Shown: positions 8,999 through 19,317, counted from the first letter of the stretch. The stretch: 64,000 bases of DNA from Gemmatimonadaceae bacterium (GCA_020846935.1 JADLCY010000014.1:124001-188000), one strand, 5' to 3'. The notes: generated from the letters alone by a model not told the origin. Translations and numbers: made by a program.

Positions 8999-9031
8999 AC
9001 TCTTGATTGTCAAGATGTGACGAACAAGAGT
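8999..9031 (-). promoter_or_regulatory. Candidate PadR operator/promoter
   Basis: ACTCTTG (8999-9005) and CAAGAGT (9025-9031) form a 7-bp inverted repeat, and within it CTTGA-TTG-TCAAG (9002-9014) is a second palindrome. On the minus strand the inner part reads TTGACA (9013-9008), a perfect -35, though no convincing -10 follows. Position upstream of padR supports autoregulation; binding is an inference. Confidence 0.5.
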
Positions 9032-9055
9032 GTCCCCTGGGGCGCGCGGCCGGAC

Positions 9056-9856
9056 CTACGCGGCGGACCGAGGGCTCCCGCCGTCCTCGCGGAGGCGGCG
9101 GCTCTTCTTGAGCCAGCGAGCCGCGCCCCACAGCACCGCAACCAGCGCCACGGCGGCGGCGTATGGCCAGGTGCGCACTGTGCTTCCGTCGACCTCGGCG
9201 TATCGGCGTGCTTTCAGGAACAGGAGGACCGCCGCACCGGCCATCCAGTAGGCGGCGCTGCCGTACTCCTTGAGGATCACACGGCGCCAGTTGAAGGTCA
9301 TGCCCGCTGTCGCGGCGCGAATGCCGCCGAGCCGAGGCCACCAGCGGGGGACGCGCACACAATACGCGCCGTACTCCGCACCGTACTGGCGCCCGAGGTA
9401 AGCCTCTTCGGCGGCCACGATCGCTCGGTAGGCGAGCAGGAACAACGGGATGCCAACGCCGATGGCCAGCGTGCTGTGCCACAGCAACAGCAACCCGACG
9501 AGGATCATGATGTTGCCGACGTACAGGGGGTTCCGACTCAGCGAGAAGAAGCCGGTGGTGACGAGCCCCTCGGCGTACACCTCTCGATTGCGACCGCCGC
9601 GCACGATGTAGCGGTATCCGATGACCGCGACGCGCAGCAGCTGGCCCAGGGCAGCGATGGTCACCGCCACGCCATCAACGATCCGCGCCTGCGACGCATT
9701 GTCGTGGAACAGCATCGGTCGGCTGAGCGCGATGAGCGCGATCAGCACGACGGGGAACAGGCCGTCGCGCGTTTTGAACAGGAAGTTGCCGAGTGTAACC
9801 AGCCACGCCGGGTTGGCGGGAAGCCCGGGCATCGGGTCGGACGACGCCGAGGTCAC
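9056..9856 (-). CDS. Isoprenylcysteine carboxyl methyltransferase-like membrane protein
   Basis: A 266-residue integral membrane protein of the ICMT/phospholipid methyltransferase superfamily. The SAM-binding signature region is GLVTTGFFSLSRNPLYVGN followed by the C-terminal AAEEAYLGRQYGAEYGAYCVRVPRWWP, where the RNPLY and EE elements are conserved. Bacterial members methylate lipids, quinones or unknown small molecules; the substrate here is unknown. The C-terminal part has two further hydrophobic helices. GTG at 9856 is chosen because it forms a GTGA overlap with the cmoA stop. It is the last gene of the aroF-led operon. Confidence 0.8.
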   Translation of the reverse strand: MTSASSDPMPGLPANPAWLVTLGNFLFKTRDGLFPVVLIALIALSRPMLFHDNASQARIVDGVAVTIAALGQLLRVAVIGYRYIVRGGRNREVYAEGLVTTGFFSLSRNPLYVGNIMILVGLLLLWHSTLAIGVGIPLFLLAYRAIVAAEEAYLGRQYGAEYGAYCVRVPRWWPRLGGIRAATAGMTFNWRRVILKEYGSAAYWMAGAAVLLFLKARRYAEVDGSTVRTWPYAAAVALVAVLWGAARWLKKSRRLREDGGSPRSAA

Positions 9857-10614
9857 TTGACGGCGATCATGCCACAGAAGTTGTACCAGCGGAACCACGT
9901 CTGGAACTTCGTGAAGCCGCACGTGGTGAGCAGCGACTGGTTTTCCTCGAGGTGGTAGGGGATCATCACGTTCTCGAGGGCCTCCCGCTTCTGCGTGATC
10001 TCCAGTTCGGAGTACCCGTGTCGCCGCTTCATCTCGTAGTAGTACTTGATCCAGAGGCGGTTGAAGAGCGTGTCGTGTTCCGTGAGCTTCTCCACCAGGA
10101 TCAGGCAGCCCTGTGGGTTGAGCCCCTCGGCGATGCGCCGCACCAGTCGCTCACGATGCAGCGGGCGGACAAACTGCAGGGTGAGGGTGAGGATGACGAC
10201 AGAGGCGTTCTCGATCGGCAGGTCTTCGTGCAGGTCGCCGAGGACGAGCGAACGTTCGCGGGAACTCGGCACGGCATCGAGCTTGGCCTGCGCCTTGTCG
10301 AGCATCTCGCGCGAGTTGTCGATGCCGATGAAACGCACTCGCGGATCGACGACCGGTTCGCACGCGATCAGCGTGGTCGCCGTCGCGCATCCCAGGTCGT
10401 AGAGGTTGGTCCCCGGCACCGCAAAGTCGGCCGCGAGCTCCGTGGTCATCCGCTGGATCTCGTGATAGAACGGCACCGAACGCCCGACCATGTCGTCAAA
10501 GACGCCGGCGGTGCGCGAGTCGAAGCGGAAGTCGGTCGTGGTTTGCGGGTCGTTGAAGATGCGATCGACGGGACGGGCGTCGGTGGGGGCGGTGTCTGGC
10601 ATCGGGCGGTTCAC
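9853..10614 (-). CDS. cmoA: Carboxy-S-adenosyl-L-methionine synthase
   Basis: A 253-residue SAM-dependent enzyme that combines SAM and prephenate to make carboxy-SAM, the donor for 5-oxyacetyl modification of wobble uridine in tRNA. Features include DRIFNDPQTTTDFRFDSRTAGVFDDM at the N-terminus (about 17-42), motif I LYDLGCATATT, FIGIDNSREM and VILTLTLQFVRP. It is linked to chorismate mutase and DAHP synthase, which supply prephenate, a sensible pairing. Starts are GTG 10614 (GTGA overlap with the chorismate mutase stop) or ATG 10602. The tRNA transferase CmoB is not in the window. Confidence 0.93.
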   Translation of the reverse strand: MNRPMPDTAPTDARPVDRIFNDPQTTTDFRFDSRTAGVFDDMVGRSVPFYHEIQRMTTELAADFAVPGTNLYDLGCATATTLIACEPVVDPRVRFIGIDNSREMLDKAQAKLDAVPSSRERSLVLGDLHEDLPIENASVVILTLTLQFVRPLHRERLVRRIAEGLNPQGCLILVEKLTEHDTLFNRLWIKYYYEMKRRHGYSELEITQKREALENVMIPYHLEENQSLLTTCGFTKFQTWFRWYNFCGMIAVK

Positions 10615-10906
10615 GGGACGACTTCCTGGGATTTTCGGGCGATGGTGATCAGCAGGCGAAAGATCTGTCGAACGTCGGCATCGGGGATCCCGGCTTGGCG
10701 CGCGGCTTCGGCCGCCGTCTCCATCACGCGTGCTTCGCGCACGGGGTCGAGGAGCGGAAGTCCGGCCACGCGCTTGGCCTCGCCCGCTTCCTCGGCGAGT
10801 CGTGCGCGCTGCACGACCAGCTCAATGATCTGCCGATCCAGGAGCTCGATCTCCTCGCGCAGCCGCGCGAGCTGACGGACGGCGTCCTGCGGGGTCGCGG
10901 GGAGCG

Positions 10907-10910
<4 letters not shown>
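10611..10910 (-). CDS. Chorismate mutase, AroQ class
   Basis: A 99-residue all-helical mutase that converts chorismate to prephenate for phenylalanine and tyrosine synthesis. The first helix RLREEIELLDRQIIELVVQRARLAEE with an LLDRQII core, then KRVAGLPLLDPVREARVME, is the AroQ signature (Arg, Lys and Glu active-site positions present). It is a free-standing protein with 4-base overlaps to both aroF (upstream) and cmoA (downstream). In Bacillus the same domain is fused to DAHP synthase, so it may form a regulatory complex with the neighbouring enzyme. Confidence 0.92.
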
Positions 10911-11788
<878 letters not shown>

Positions 11789-11816
11789 GGGGTTCGGCTC
11801 GGGTGCAGGAGCGGCG

Positions 11817-11845
11817 ACGCTAGCCCACCGGGCCCCGACCGTCAA
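11817..11845 (-). promoter_or_regulatory. aroF operon promoter
   Basis: On the minus strand TTGACG (11845-11840), a 17-base spacer, and TAGCGT (11822-11817). Expected start of transcription near 11810, about 22 bases before the aroF GTG. It should drive aroF, chorismate mutase, cmoA and the methyltransferase-like gene. Confidence 0.6.
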
Positions 11846-11892
11846 CGGCGCGGGCGTCCGGCGGGCGTCGAACGTGCCCCGGCCAGCTTGCC

Positions 11893-14556
11893 CTAGGTCG
11901 CGAGCGCCGCCTGGGCCGCCGCGAGCCGCGCGATGGGCACGCGGAACGGAGAGCAGGAAACATAGTCGAGCCCGGCCTCGTGACAGAAGGCAATGGAGCG
12001 CGGCTCGCCGCCGTGTTCACCGCAGATTCCGGTCTTGAGCCCCGGCCGTGCGTCGCGTCCGTCGCGCACCGCCATCCGGATCAGCTTGCCCACGCCCTGC
12101 ACGTCGAGCACCTGGAACGGATCCTCGGGCAGGAGACCGCGCTCGACGTAACCCGGCAGGAAGCGGCCGGCATCGTCCCGGCTCATGCCTAACGTCGTCT
12201 GCGTCAGGTCGTTGGTGCCAAAGGAGAAGAACTCCGCGCCACGCGCCACGTCGCCGGCGGTGAGCGCGGCCCGCGGCAACTCGATCATCGTCCCGATCTG
12301 GAACCGGATCTCGAAGCCCATGGCGCGTGCAACCTGCGCGTGGCACTCCTCGAGGATCGCCCGCTGGTGTTCGAACTCGCGCAGCGTGGCGACCAGCGGC
12401 ACCATGATCTCCACCTGCACGTCGAGCCCGCGCCGCATCGCGCGTACCGCCGCCTCGAAGATCGCCCGGCCCTGCATCTCGGTGATCTCCGGATAGGTGA
12501 TCCCGAGTCGGCAGCCCCGGTGACCGAGCATCGGGTTGGTCTCGCGCAACCCATCGACGATCCGCGTGAGTTCGTCGCGCGTGAGCCGGAGCTGGCGTGC
12601 CAGCAACTTGGTTTCCTCGCCGCCGTGCGGAAGGAACTCGTGCAGCGGCGGATCGAGCAGCCGGATGTTCACGGGAAATCCGTCCATCGCCTCGAAGATG
12701 CCCTCGAAGTCCGCGCGCTGCATCGGCTGCAGTTTGGCGAGGGCCCGGCGCCGGCCGCCTTCGTCGTGGGCGACAATCATCTCGCGCATGGCGCTGATGC
12801 GGTCGCCTTCAAAGAACATGTGCTCCGTGCGGCAGAGGCCGATGCCCTCGGCGCCAAAGGCCCGCGCAGTACGGGCATCACGCGGCGTGTCGGCGTTCGC
12901 GCGCACCGTGAGTCGTCGGGTGTCGTCGGCCCACGCAAGCACGCGTGAAAAGGCCTGGTGCAGCGGCGCCTGCGTCGGTGCGAGCTGGCCGGCGATTACC
13001 CGCACGACTTCGCTGGGGACGGTCGGCAGGTCGCCGATGAACACCCGACCCGTCGCGCCGTCGAGGGTGATCCAGTCGCCTTCGCTCACTGCGGTCTCGC
13101 CCACGCGGAACTCGCGCTTGTCGACATACACGTCGACGTCCTTGCAGCCGACGATGGCGCACTTGCCCATGCCGCGCGCGACAACCGCGGCGTGGCTCGT
13201 CATCCCCCCGCGGGAGGTGAGCACTGCGCGCGAGGCGACGATGCCGTGGAAGTCTTCGGGCGTGGTCTCCTCGCGAACCAGGATCACAGACTCACCCTTG
13301 GTCGCGCGCCGTTCGGCCACATCGGGATCGAAGACGGCCAGCCCGGACGCCGCACCAGGGCTCGCGGGCAGGCCCACGGCGATGGGCGTCGCGCGCGCCG
13401 ACGGATCGATGACCGGATGCAGCAGCTGATCGAGCTGCGACGCATTGACCCGGGCGATCGCCTCCGGCGCGGCGATCAGCCCCTCGTCCACCATGTCGCA
13501 CGCGATCCGCACCGCGGCGGCCGCGGTGCGCTTGCCGGTGCGCGTCTGCAGCAGATACAGCGTGCCGCGCTCCACGGTGAACTCGAGATCCTGCATGTCG
13601 CGGAAGTGACGCTCGAGCACGTCCTGGATGCGCAGCAGTTCGCGGTATGCGCCGGGCAGTTGTTCCGCCATGCCGTCGATGTGCAGCGGCGTTCGGATGC
13701 CGGCCACGACGTCTTCACCCTGAGCGTTCACCAGGAACTCGCCGTAAAAGCGGCGCTCTCCGGTGCTCGGGTCGCGCGTGAAAGCGACGCCGGTCCCCGA
13801 GTCGTCGCCGAGATTGCCGAAGACCATGGCCACGATGTTCACCGCGGTGCCGAGGGTGTCGGCGATGCCGTTCACGCGCCGATAGTCGACGGCCTTCTTA
13901 AGCGTCCAGGACTTCCACACCGCCTCGATCGCGCCCCACAGCTGCTCGCGCGGGTCCATCGGAAAGCCGGCCCCCGTCTTGTGCCTGACGAGTGCCTTGT
14001 ACTCCTCCACGAGATTGCGCAGCGCGTCTTCGTCGAGGGCGGCGTCGGTGTCGGCGCCGGAGGTGATGCGCTTGGCCTTGAGCAGATGTTCGAAGTCGTG
14101 GATCGGAACGCCGAGCACCACGTCGCCGTACATCTGAAGGAACCGGCGATACGAGTCGTACGCAAAGCGCGCGTTGCCGCTCTGCTGGGCGAGGCCCTGG
14201 ACCGTGCGATCGTTGAGGCCGAGGTTGAGGATGGTCTCCATCATGCCCGGCATGGAGACCGCGGCGCCCGATCGCACGCTCACCAGGAGCGGGTTCTGCG
14301 GGTCGCCGAACCCGCGACCCGTGGCGGCTTCGAGTTTGGTGAGATGGGCCTCGACCTCGCGCTCGAGTCCCTCGGGTCGCGCACCGCCGTTCAGGTACGT
14401 GAGGCACGTGGACGCCGCGATGGTGAACCCTGGTGGCACCGGAACGCCGATATTGGTCATCTCGGCGAGATTGGCTCCCTTGCCGCCGAGGATCGCCTTC
14501 ATGTCGCGGGTTCCATCGGCTGAGCCGTTCCCGAAGAAGTAGACCAGCCGTTCCAT
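11893..14556 (-). CDS. ppdK: Pyruvate, phosphate dikinase
   Basis: An 887-residue PPDK that interconverts pyruvate, ATP and phosphate with PEP, AMP and PPi. The N-terminal ATP-grasp begins MERLVYFFGNGSADGTRDMK with GGKGANLAEMTNIGVPVPPG; the swivelling phosphohistidine domain has LTSRGGMTSHAAVVARGMGK (catalytic His near residue 450); the C-terminal PEP/pyruvate barrel has GIGLCRTEHMFF, GTNDLTQTTLGMSRDD and ends with CGEHGGEP and an active-site Cys. Length is normal for the bacterial enzyme. ATG 14556 fits the family start. It lies 32 bases after purF and may be the end of that operon; it could feed PEP to the nearby DAHP synthase. Confidence 0.95.
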   Translation of the reverse strand: MERLVYFFGNGSADGTRDMKAILGGKGANLAEMTNIGVPVPPGFTIAASTCLTYLNGGARPEGLEREVEAHLTKLEAATGRGFGDPQNPLLVSVRSGAAVSMPGMMETILNLGLNDRTVQGLAQQSGNARFAYDSYRRFLQMYGDVVLGVPIHDFEHLLKAKRITSGADTDAALDEDALRNLVEEYKALVRHKTGAGFPMDPREQLWGAIEAVWKSWTLKKAVDYRRVNGIADTLGTAVNIVAMVFGNLGDDSGTGVAFTRDPSTGERRFYGEFLVNAQGEDVVAGIRTPLHIDGMAEQLPGAYRELLRIQDVLERHFRDMQDLEFTVERGTLYLLQTRTGKRTAAAAVRIACDMVDEGLIAAPEAIARVNASQLDQLLHPVIDPSARATPIAVGLPASPGAASGLAVFDPDVAERRATKGESVILVREETTPEDFHGIVASRAVLTSRGGMTSHAAVVARGMGKCAIVGCKDVDVYVDKREFRVGETAVSEGDWITLDGATGRVFIGDLPTVPSEVVRVIAGQLAPTQAPLHQAFSRVLAWADDTRRLTVRANADTPRDARTARAFGAEGIGLCRTEHMFFEGDRISAMREMIVAHDEGGRRRALAKLQPMQRADFEGIFEAMDGFPVNIRLLDPPLHEFLPHGGEETKLLARQLRLTRDELTRIVDGLRETNPMLGHRGCRLGITYPEITEMQGRAIFEAAVRAMRRGLDVQVEIMVPLVATLREFEHQRAILEECHAQVARAMGFEIRFQIGTMIELPRAALTAGDVARGAEFFSFGTNDLTQTTLGMSRDDAGRFLPGYVERGLLPEDPFQVLDVQGVGKLIRMAVRDGRDARPGLKTGICGEHGGEPRSIAFCHEAGLDYVSCSPFRVPIARLAAAQAALAT

Positions 14557-14588
14557 TGCCACGTATTCCGGGTTGATGGGGTGCAGAA

Positions 14589-15971
14589 TCAGGAATCCTT
14601 GCCGGCGCGCATCAGGTCGACGAGTGGCGCCGCGGTCGGATACTCGCCCGAGAAGCACGCGTGACAAAAGCCGCTCGGCCCACCAGGCACCGCGTGCAGC
14701 ATCCCCTGGAGCGAGAGGTACCCGAGCGAGTCGACGCCGATCTGGCGGGCGATTTCGTCGAGCGTGTGCGTGGCAGCGATGAGCTCCTCGCGGTTCGGCG
14801 TGTCGATACCGTAGTAGCAGGGGCCGGTGATTGGCGGCGACGAAACGCGCATGTGGACTTCGCGCGCGCCCGCCGCGCGCACGAGCGCCACGAGCCCTCG
14901 CGTCGTCGTACCGCGCACGATGGAGTCGTCCACCATCACCACGCTCTTGCCGACGAGCACCTCCTTCACGGCGTTGTACTTCACCTTCACCTTCGAATCA
15001 CGGCCCGACTGCGTCGGCTGGATGAAGGTGCGGCCCACGTAGTGGTTGCGGATGAGCGCCAGCTCGAGCGGCAGGCGCGACTCTTCCGCGTACCCGAGCG
15101 CGGCAGCGTTGGAGCTGTCGGGGACGGCGAACACGAGGTCCGCCGTCGGGGCAGGGCGTTCCCTGGCCAACTGCCGGCCAAGGGCCCGACGCGCACGGTC
15201 GACCGAACCTGAGAAGACGTAGCTGTCGGGACGCGCAAAGTAGACGTGTTCAAAGACGCACCGTGCCAGCGGTCGCGCTGCCGGGAACGCCTGGAACGAG
15301 CGCAGCCCTCGCGCGTCCATCGCGACGATCTCGCCGGGCACCACCTCGCGCATCAGTGTCGCGCCAACGATGTCCAGCGCGCACGTCTCCGATGCGACCA
15401 CGTACCCATCGCCAAGCGTCCCGATGACCAGCGGGCGGAACCCGTGCGGGTCACGCGCGGCCAGCAGCGTCTCGCCGATCAGCACGGCCAGGCAATACGC
15501 GCCCTCGACGCCATCGAGCGCCTCGGCCAGCATGCGCTCGGGATCCGTGTGTCGCGAGCGTGCGAGGCGATGCACGATGACCTCGGAGTCCATCGTCGAG
15601 GCGAAGATGGAGCCGGCATCTTCCAGGTCGTCGCGGAGCTCGACGGCGTTGGTCAGATTGCCGTTGTGCGCCAGCGCCACGTGGCCGCCCTTGAACCGGG
15701 CCAGCACCGGCTGCGCATTGTCCAGCGTGGAGGTTCCCGCCGTACTGTAGCGCGTGTGGCCGATCGCCACGACACCGGGCAGGTGTTCGAGCTCGGTCGC
15801 GGAGAGGCCTTCGCCCACGAGGCCCATCTTGCGCGAGCCGCGCGCGACGTGTTCTCCATCGACAGCCACGATGCCCGCGGACTCCTGCCCGCGATGCTGC
15901 AGGGAGTAGAGTCCCAGGTGGGTGATGGCGGCCGCGTTCCGATGGCCATAAACGCCGAATATCCCGCACAT
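14589..15971 (-). CDS. purF: Amidophosphoribosyltransferase
   Basis: A 460-residue enzyme for the first committed purine step, PRPP and glutamine to phosphoribosylamine. It starts MCGIFGVYGHRN, so Cys2 is the N-terminal nucleophile after Met removal with no propeptide to cleave. The PRPP-binding loop is VVMVDDSIVRGTTTRGL, and the C-terminal CHACFSGEYP is typical of the Bacillus-type enzyme, which can carry an Fe-S cluster. The ATG at 15971 is one base after the purL stop, indicating tight coupling. Confidence 0.96.
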   Translation of the reverse strand: MCGIFGVYGHRNAAAITHLGLYSLQHRGQESAGIVAVDGEHVARGSRKMGLVGEGLSATELEHLPGVVAIGHTRYSTAGTSTLDNAQPVLARFKGGHVALAHNGNLTNAVELRDDLEDAGSIFASTMDSEVIVHRLARSRHTDPERMLAEALDGVEGAYCLAVLIGETLLAARDPHGFRPLVIGTLGDGYVVASETCALDIVGATLMREVVPGEIVAMDARGLRSFQAFPAARPLARCVFEHVYFARPDSYVFSGSVDRARRALGRQLARERPAPTADLVFAVPDSSNAAALGYAEESRLPLELALIRNHYVGRTFIQPTQSGRDSKVKVKYNAVKEVLVGKSVVMVDDSIVRGTTTRGLVALVRAAGAREVHMRVSSPPITGPCYYGIDTPNREELIAATHTLDEIARQIGVDSLGYLSLQGMLHAVPGGPSGFCHACFSGEYPTAAPLVDLMRAGKDS

Positions 15972-15972
15972 G

Positions 15973-18279
15973 TCAGCTGTCTCCCGCGACGGCCAGCGCC
16001 GCCTCGTCGGTGGAGATGGCCACCCGCGACATGAGTCGGGGAATGGCCTGGTGAAATGCCTCGCCAAGGCGGGCGATCGAGGTGCGCCACTGGTGCGCGC
16101 CAACGACCAGCGCGAAGTCGCCGTTGGATGCCCCAACCGTGCCGATGCGGCATGCGCTCACGCCGTGCCGAGCGGCGATCGCCAGCACCGCAGGCGCATC
16201 CGCCGTGGACACCACGATCCGTCCCTGCGCTTCGCCGAACAGCAGCGCGCGAAGCGGGAGCGCCTTCCACGTCGACAGATCCACCTCGAGCCCGAAGGGA
16301 TCTTCGCGGTTCATCATGGCGCTCTCGGCGAGGGCCACCGCGAGCCCGCCGTCGCTGCAGTCGTGCGCTGACCGTACCGCGCCGGAGCGGATGGCATCGA
16401 GCAGGGCCTCGATGAGCCGTCGTTCGCCGTCGAGATCGCAGGAGGGCGGCGCGCCCACGGTGCGCGCATGGATCCGCGAAAGGTACTCGCTCGCTCCGAG
16501 TTCGCTCGTGGGTTCACCGAGCAGCACGATGGCATCACCGGGTACGCGGAAGGCGCCGCCCACGACATGATCCACGTCGTCGACGAGGCCCACCATGCCA
16601 ATGGTGGGCGTCGGGAACACCGCTCCGGTGGGACTCTCGTTGTAGAATGACACGTTCCCGCCCGTCACCGGGGTGCCTAACGCCGTACAGGCATCGCCCA
16701 TGCCGCCAACGGCCTCACGGAACTGGAAGAACACTTCCGGCCGCCTGGGGTTGCCGAAGTTGAGGCAGTTGGTGATGGCCATGGGGCGCGCGCCGGTGCA
16801 CGCCACGTTGCGGGCCGCTTCGGCCACCGCGATCCGGCCGCCGGTGCGGGGGTCGAGGTACACGTACCGGCCGTTGCAGTCCGTCTTGAGGGCCACGGCC
16901 TTGCGCGTGCCGGGGATCCGGACGACGGCGGCGTCTCCGTGACCAGGGCCCAGCAGCGTCTGCCCGCGGACCGTGGAGTCGTACTGCCGGTGCACCCAAT
17001 GCTTGCTTGCGATCGTTGGGCTCGAGAGCAGCTGTTCCAGTGTCCACATGGGGTCGCGCTCCTCGGCGCGCTCGGCGATGCCGTGCACGTCGACCGCGCG
17101 CAGGCGCTGGACCTCCTCGCCCTCCTTCGCGTCGGGGTGATACATCGGGCAGTCGGTGACCAGCCGTGACCCGGGGAACTCGGCAACCACCCGGTCGCCC
17201 TCGGTCACGCGATAGACCGGCTCGGCGATCACCTCGCCGATCACCGCCGCCACCAGATCCCATCGTTCGAGAATCGCCCGCACCTGATCCTCGTGGCCCT
17301 TTCGCGCGACGACGAGCATCCGTTCCTGCGATTCGGAGAGCAGGATCTCATACGGCGTCATCCCGAACTCGCGCACCGGCACTCGAGTGGTGTCGATCGT
17401 GACACCAACATCGCCGCGCTCGGCCATCTCCGCCGACGACGAGGTGAGTCCCGCGGCGCCCATGTCCTGGATGGCGACGATGTGCCCGCTCCTGATCAGT
17501 TCCAGGCTGGCCTCGAGAAGCAGCTTTTCGGTGAACGGATCCCCGACCTGCACCTGTGGGCGCCGCGCTTCACTCTCGGCGGTAAGATCCTCCGAGGCGA
17601 ACGACGCCCCGTGGATGCCATCGCGCCCGGTCCGTGCGCCGACGGCGATGATCGGGTTGCCGACGCCCTGCGCCTTGGCCCGGATCAACTCGTCTTCGCG
17701 CAGGAGCCCGACGCACATGGCGTTCACGAGCGGGTTGCCTTCGTAGGCCGGGTCAAAGACCACCTCGCCCGCGACCGTGGGGATGCCGACGCAGTTGCCG
17801 TAGTCGCCGATGCCCTTCACGACGCCCGACACCAACCAGCGCACGCGCGGGCTCTCCAACGATCCAAAGCGGAGCGAATTGAGCAGCGCGATCGGACGCG
17901 CTCCCATCGTGAACACGTCGCGCAGGATGCCGCCGACGCCGGTGGCCGCCCCCTGGTAGGGTTCGACCGCCGAAGGGTGGTTGTGCGACTCGATCTTGAA
18001 GGCGATGGCCAGTCCGTCGCCAATGGCGATGACGCCGGCATTTTCGCCCGGTCCCTGCAGGACGTGCGGCGCTTTCGTCGGCAGGGTGCGAAGGACCGGT
18101 CGTGAGTGCTTGTACGAACAGTGTTCGCTCCACAGCGCCGAAATGACCCCCAGCTCGGTGAACGTCGGGGTGCGAGCGAGCATGTTCACCAGCCGGTCGT
18201 ATTCGTCCATGGTGAGCCCGTGCTCGGCGACGAGCGCGGGAGAGATGACCGGATCGCCAGGTCGTGGAGACGCGCCCAT
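15973..18279 (-). CDS. purL: Phosphoribosylformylglycinamidine synthase subunit PurL
   Basis: A 768-residue small-type PurL, the ATP-dependent synthetase subunit that with PurQ and PurS turns FGAR into FGAM. Motifs: SALWSEHCSYKHSRPVL, FKIESHNHPSAVEPYQGAA, GGILRDVFTMGARPIALL, IQDMGAAGLTSSSAEMA and the second-half SAHDCSDGGLAVALAESAM. Size matches the Bacillus/archaeal three-component enzyme rather than the 1,300-residue fused form. Here a zinc-ribbon gene sits between purQ and purL. It contains one CGTTAGGC octamer (16675-16682, read on the minus strand). Confidence 0.96.
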   Translation of the reverse strand: MGASPRPGDPVISPALVAEHGLTMDEYDRLVNMLARTPTFTELGVISALWSEHCSYKHSRPVLRTLPTKAPHVLQGPGENAGVIAIGDGLAIAFKIESHNHPSAVEPYQGAATGVGGILRDVFTMGARPIALLNSLRFGSLESPRVRWLVSGVVKGIGDYGNCVGIPTVAGEVVFDPAYEGNPLVNAMCVGLLREDELIRAKAQGVGNPIIAVGARTGRDGIHGASFASEDLTAESEARRPQVQVGDPFTEKLLLEASLELIRSGHIVAIQDMGAAGLTSSSAEMAERGDVGVTIDTTRVPVREFGMTPYEILLSESQERMLVVARKGHEDQVRAILERWDLVAAVIGEVIAEPVYRVTEGDRVVAEFPGSRLVTDCPMYHPDAKEGEEVQRLRAVDVHGIAERAEERDPMWTLEQLLSSPTIASKHWVHRQYDSTVRGQTLLGPGHGDAAVVRIPGTRKAVALKTDCNGRYVYLDPRTGGRIAVAEAARNVACTGARPMAITNCLNFGNPRRPEVFFQFREAVGGMGDACTALGTPVTGGNVSFYNESPTGAVFPTPTIGMVGLVDDVDHVVGGAFRVPGDAIVLLGEPTSELGASEYLSRIHARTVGAPPSCDLDGERRLIEALLDAIRSGAVRSAHDCSDGGLAVALAESAMMNREDPFGLEVDLSTWKALPLRALLFGEAQGRIVVSTADAPAVLAIAARHGVSACRIGTVGASNGDFALVVGAHQWRTSIARLGEAFHQAIPRLMSRVAISTDEAALAVAGDS

Positions 18280-18281
18280 GC

Positions 18282-18584
18282 CTACTTGAGCCCGAACATC
18301 GAGCGCACAAACCCGCGGATCGCGCTCTGGTCCACGTGTTCCAGCATCTCCAGTTCTCCCTTGTCAAGCCACACGCCGTCGCAGTCGGGGCACCGGTCGA
18401 GCTTGATGTGATGGAACTCCGTCTCCCGCAGGTCGGCGCCGCATTTCGGGCACTTCATGAAATGCGTCCGGCGCTCGGCGCGCGCGCGCTCGGCATCGAG
18501 CCGTGCGCGCTGATCCTTGATGAGGTCCGCGTCCATCTTGACGAAGTACTCGTCCTCGTTGCGGCTCGGCTTCTGGTCAGACAT
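18282..18584 (-). CDS. TFIIB-type zinc-ribbon protein, function unknown
   Basis: A 100-residue acidic/basic protein. An N-terminal charged helix (DEYFVKMDADLIKDQRARL, about 12-30) precedes a zf-TFIIB domain with two knuckles, MKCPKCGADLRE and RCPDCDGVWLDKGELEML (cysteines about 45, 48, 65, 68). Such domains bind zinc and occur in small bacterial proteins of unknown role. It lies between purQ and purL with gaps of 40 and 2 bases, so it is co-expressed with FGAM synthase, but nothing in the sequence ties it to that enzyme. Start ATG at 18584. Confidence 0.85.
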   Translation of the reverse strand: MSDQKPSRNEDEYFVKMDADLIKDQRARLDAERARAERRTHFMKCPKCGADLRETEFHHIKLDRCPDCDGVWLDKGELEMLEHVDQSAIRGFVRSMFGLK

Positions 18585-18624
18585 CGGAGGAAGGGGCGGG
18601 GGGCGATTGGCGAAGGCGGCGTCG

Positions 18625-19317
18625 TCAGGCGTTGACGCGCGCGAGGACGGATTCAAAGAGCCCGAGACCATCGCGCGAGCCTTGCCGCGCATCGATCGCG
18701 TTCTCGGGGTGCGGCATCAGGCCGAGGACGTTGCCACGCTCGTTCACGATGCCCGCGATGTGATCGAGCGAACCATTCGGATTTGCCGCATCGGTGAGCT
18801 GACCGTTGGCGTCGGCGTACCGGAACACCACCTGACCGTTGGCCTCGAGGCGATCGAGCCCTTCGGCGTCGATGACGAACCGCCCGTCGCCGTGCGCGAT
18901 CGGCACACGCAGGAGCTGTCCCTTGCGATACTGATTGGTGAAGCGCGTGTCGTTCGTTTCCACGCGCAGGGTGACCGGCTGGCTTCGGAACTGGAGGCTG
19001 GCGTTGCGGAGCAGTGCGCCCGGGAGCAGGTGCGCCTCGCAGGCGATCTGGAATCCGTTGCAGATGCCGATCACCGGGCCGCCGGCGCTCGCGTGGGCGA
19101 TGACCTCCTGCATGATCGGACTGAAGCGGGCGATCGCGCCCGCGCGGAGGTAGTCTCCGTAGCTGAATCCCCCTGGCAGGATGATCACGTCGGCGCCCTG
19201 CAGGTCGTGGTCCTTGTGCCAGAGGCGCACGGCCGTCGCACCCAACGGCCCGGTGACGGCGTCGAACGCGTCCCCGTCGCGGTTGGTGCCCGGAAAAACG
19301 ACGATGCCGAACTTCAT
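18625..19317 (-). CDS. purQ: Phosphoribosylformylglycinamidine synthase subunit PurQ
   Basis: A 230-residue class I glutamine amidotransferase that supplies ammonia to PurL. It starts MKFGIVVFPGTNRDGDAF; the nucleophile is in GGPVIGICNGFQIACEA (Cys about 88), and the His/Glu of the triad are in MPHPENAID. GFSYGDYLRAGAIARFSP is typical of PurQ. ATG at 19317 overlaps the purS stop by 4 bases. Confidence 0.96.
   Translation of the reverse strand: MKFGIVVFPGTNRDGDAFDAVTGPLGATAVRLWHKDHDLQGADVIILPGGFSYGDYLRAGAIARFSPIMQEVIAHASAGGPVIGICNGFQIACEAHLLPGALLRNASLQFRSQPVTLRVETNDTRFTNQYRKGQLLRVPIAHGDGRFVIDAEGLDRLEANGQVVFRYADANGQLTDAANPNGSLDHIAGIVNERGNVLGLMPHPENAIDARQGSRDGLGLFESVLARVNA

Noticed and set aside
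12958-14523. Long open frame on the plus strand opposite ppdK
   Set aside because: It lies entirely antisense to a well-conserved gene, its product is His/Arg/Gly-rich low-complexity, and such frames are expected opposite GC-rich coding DNA.
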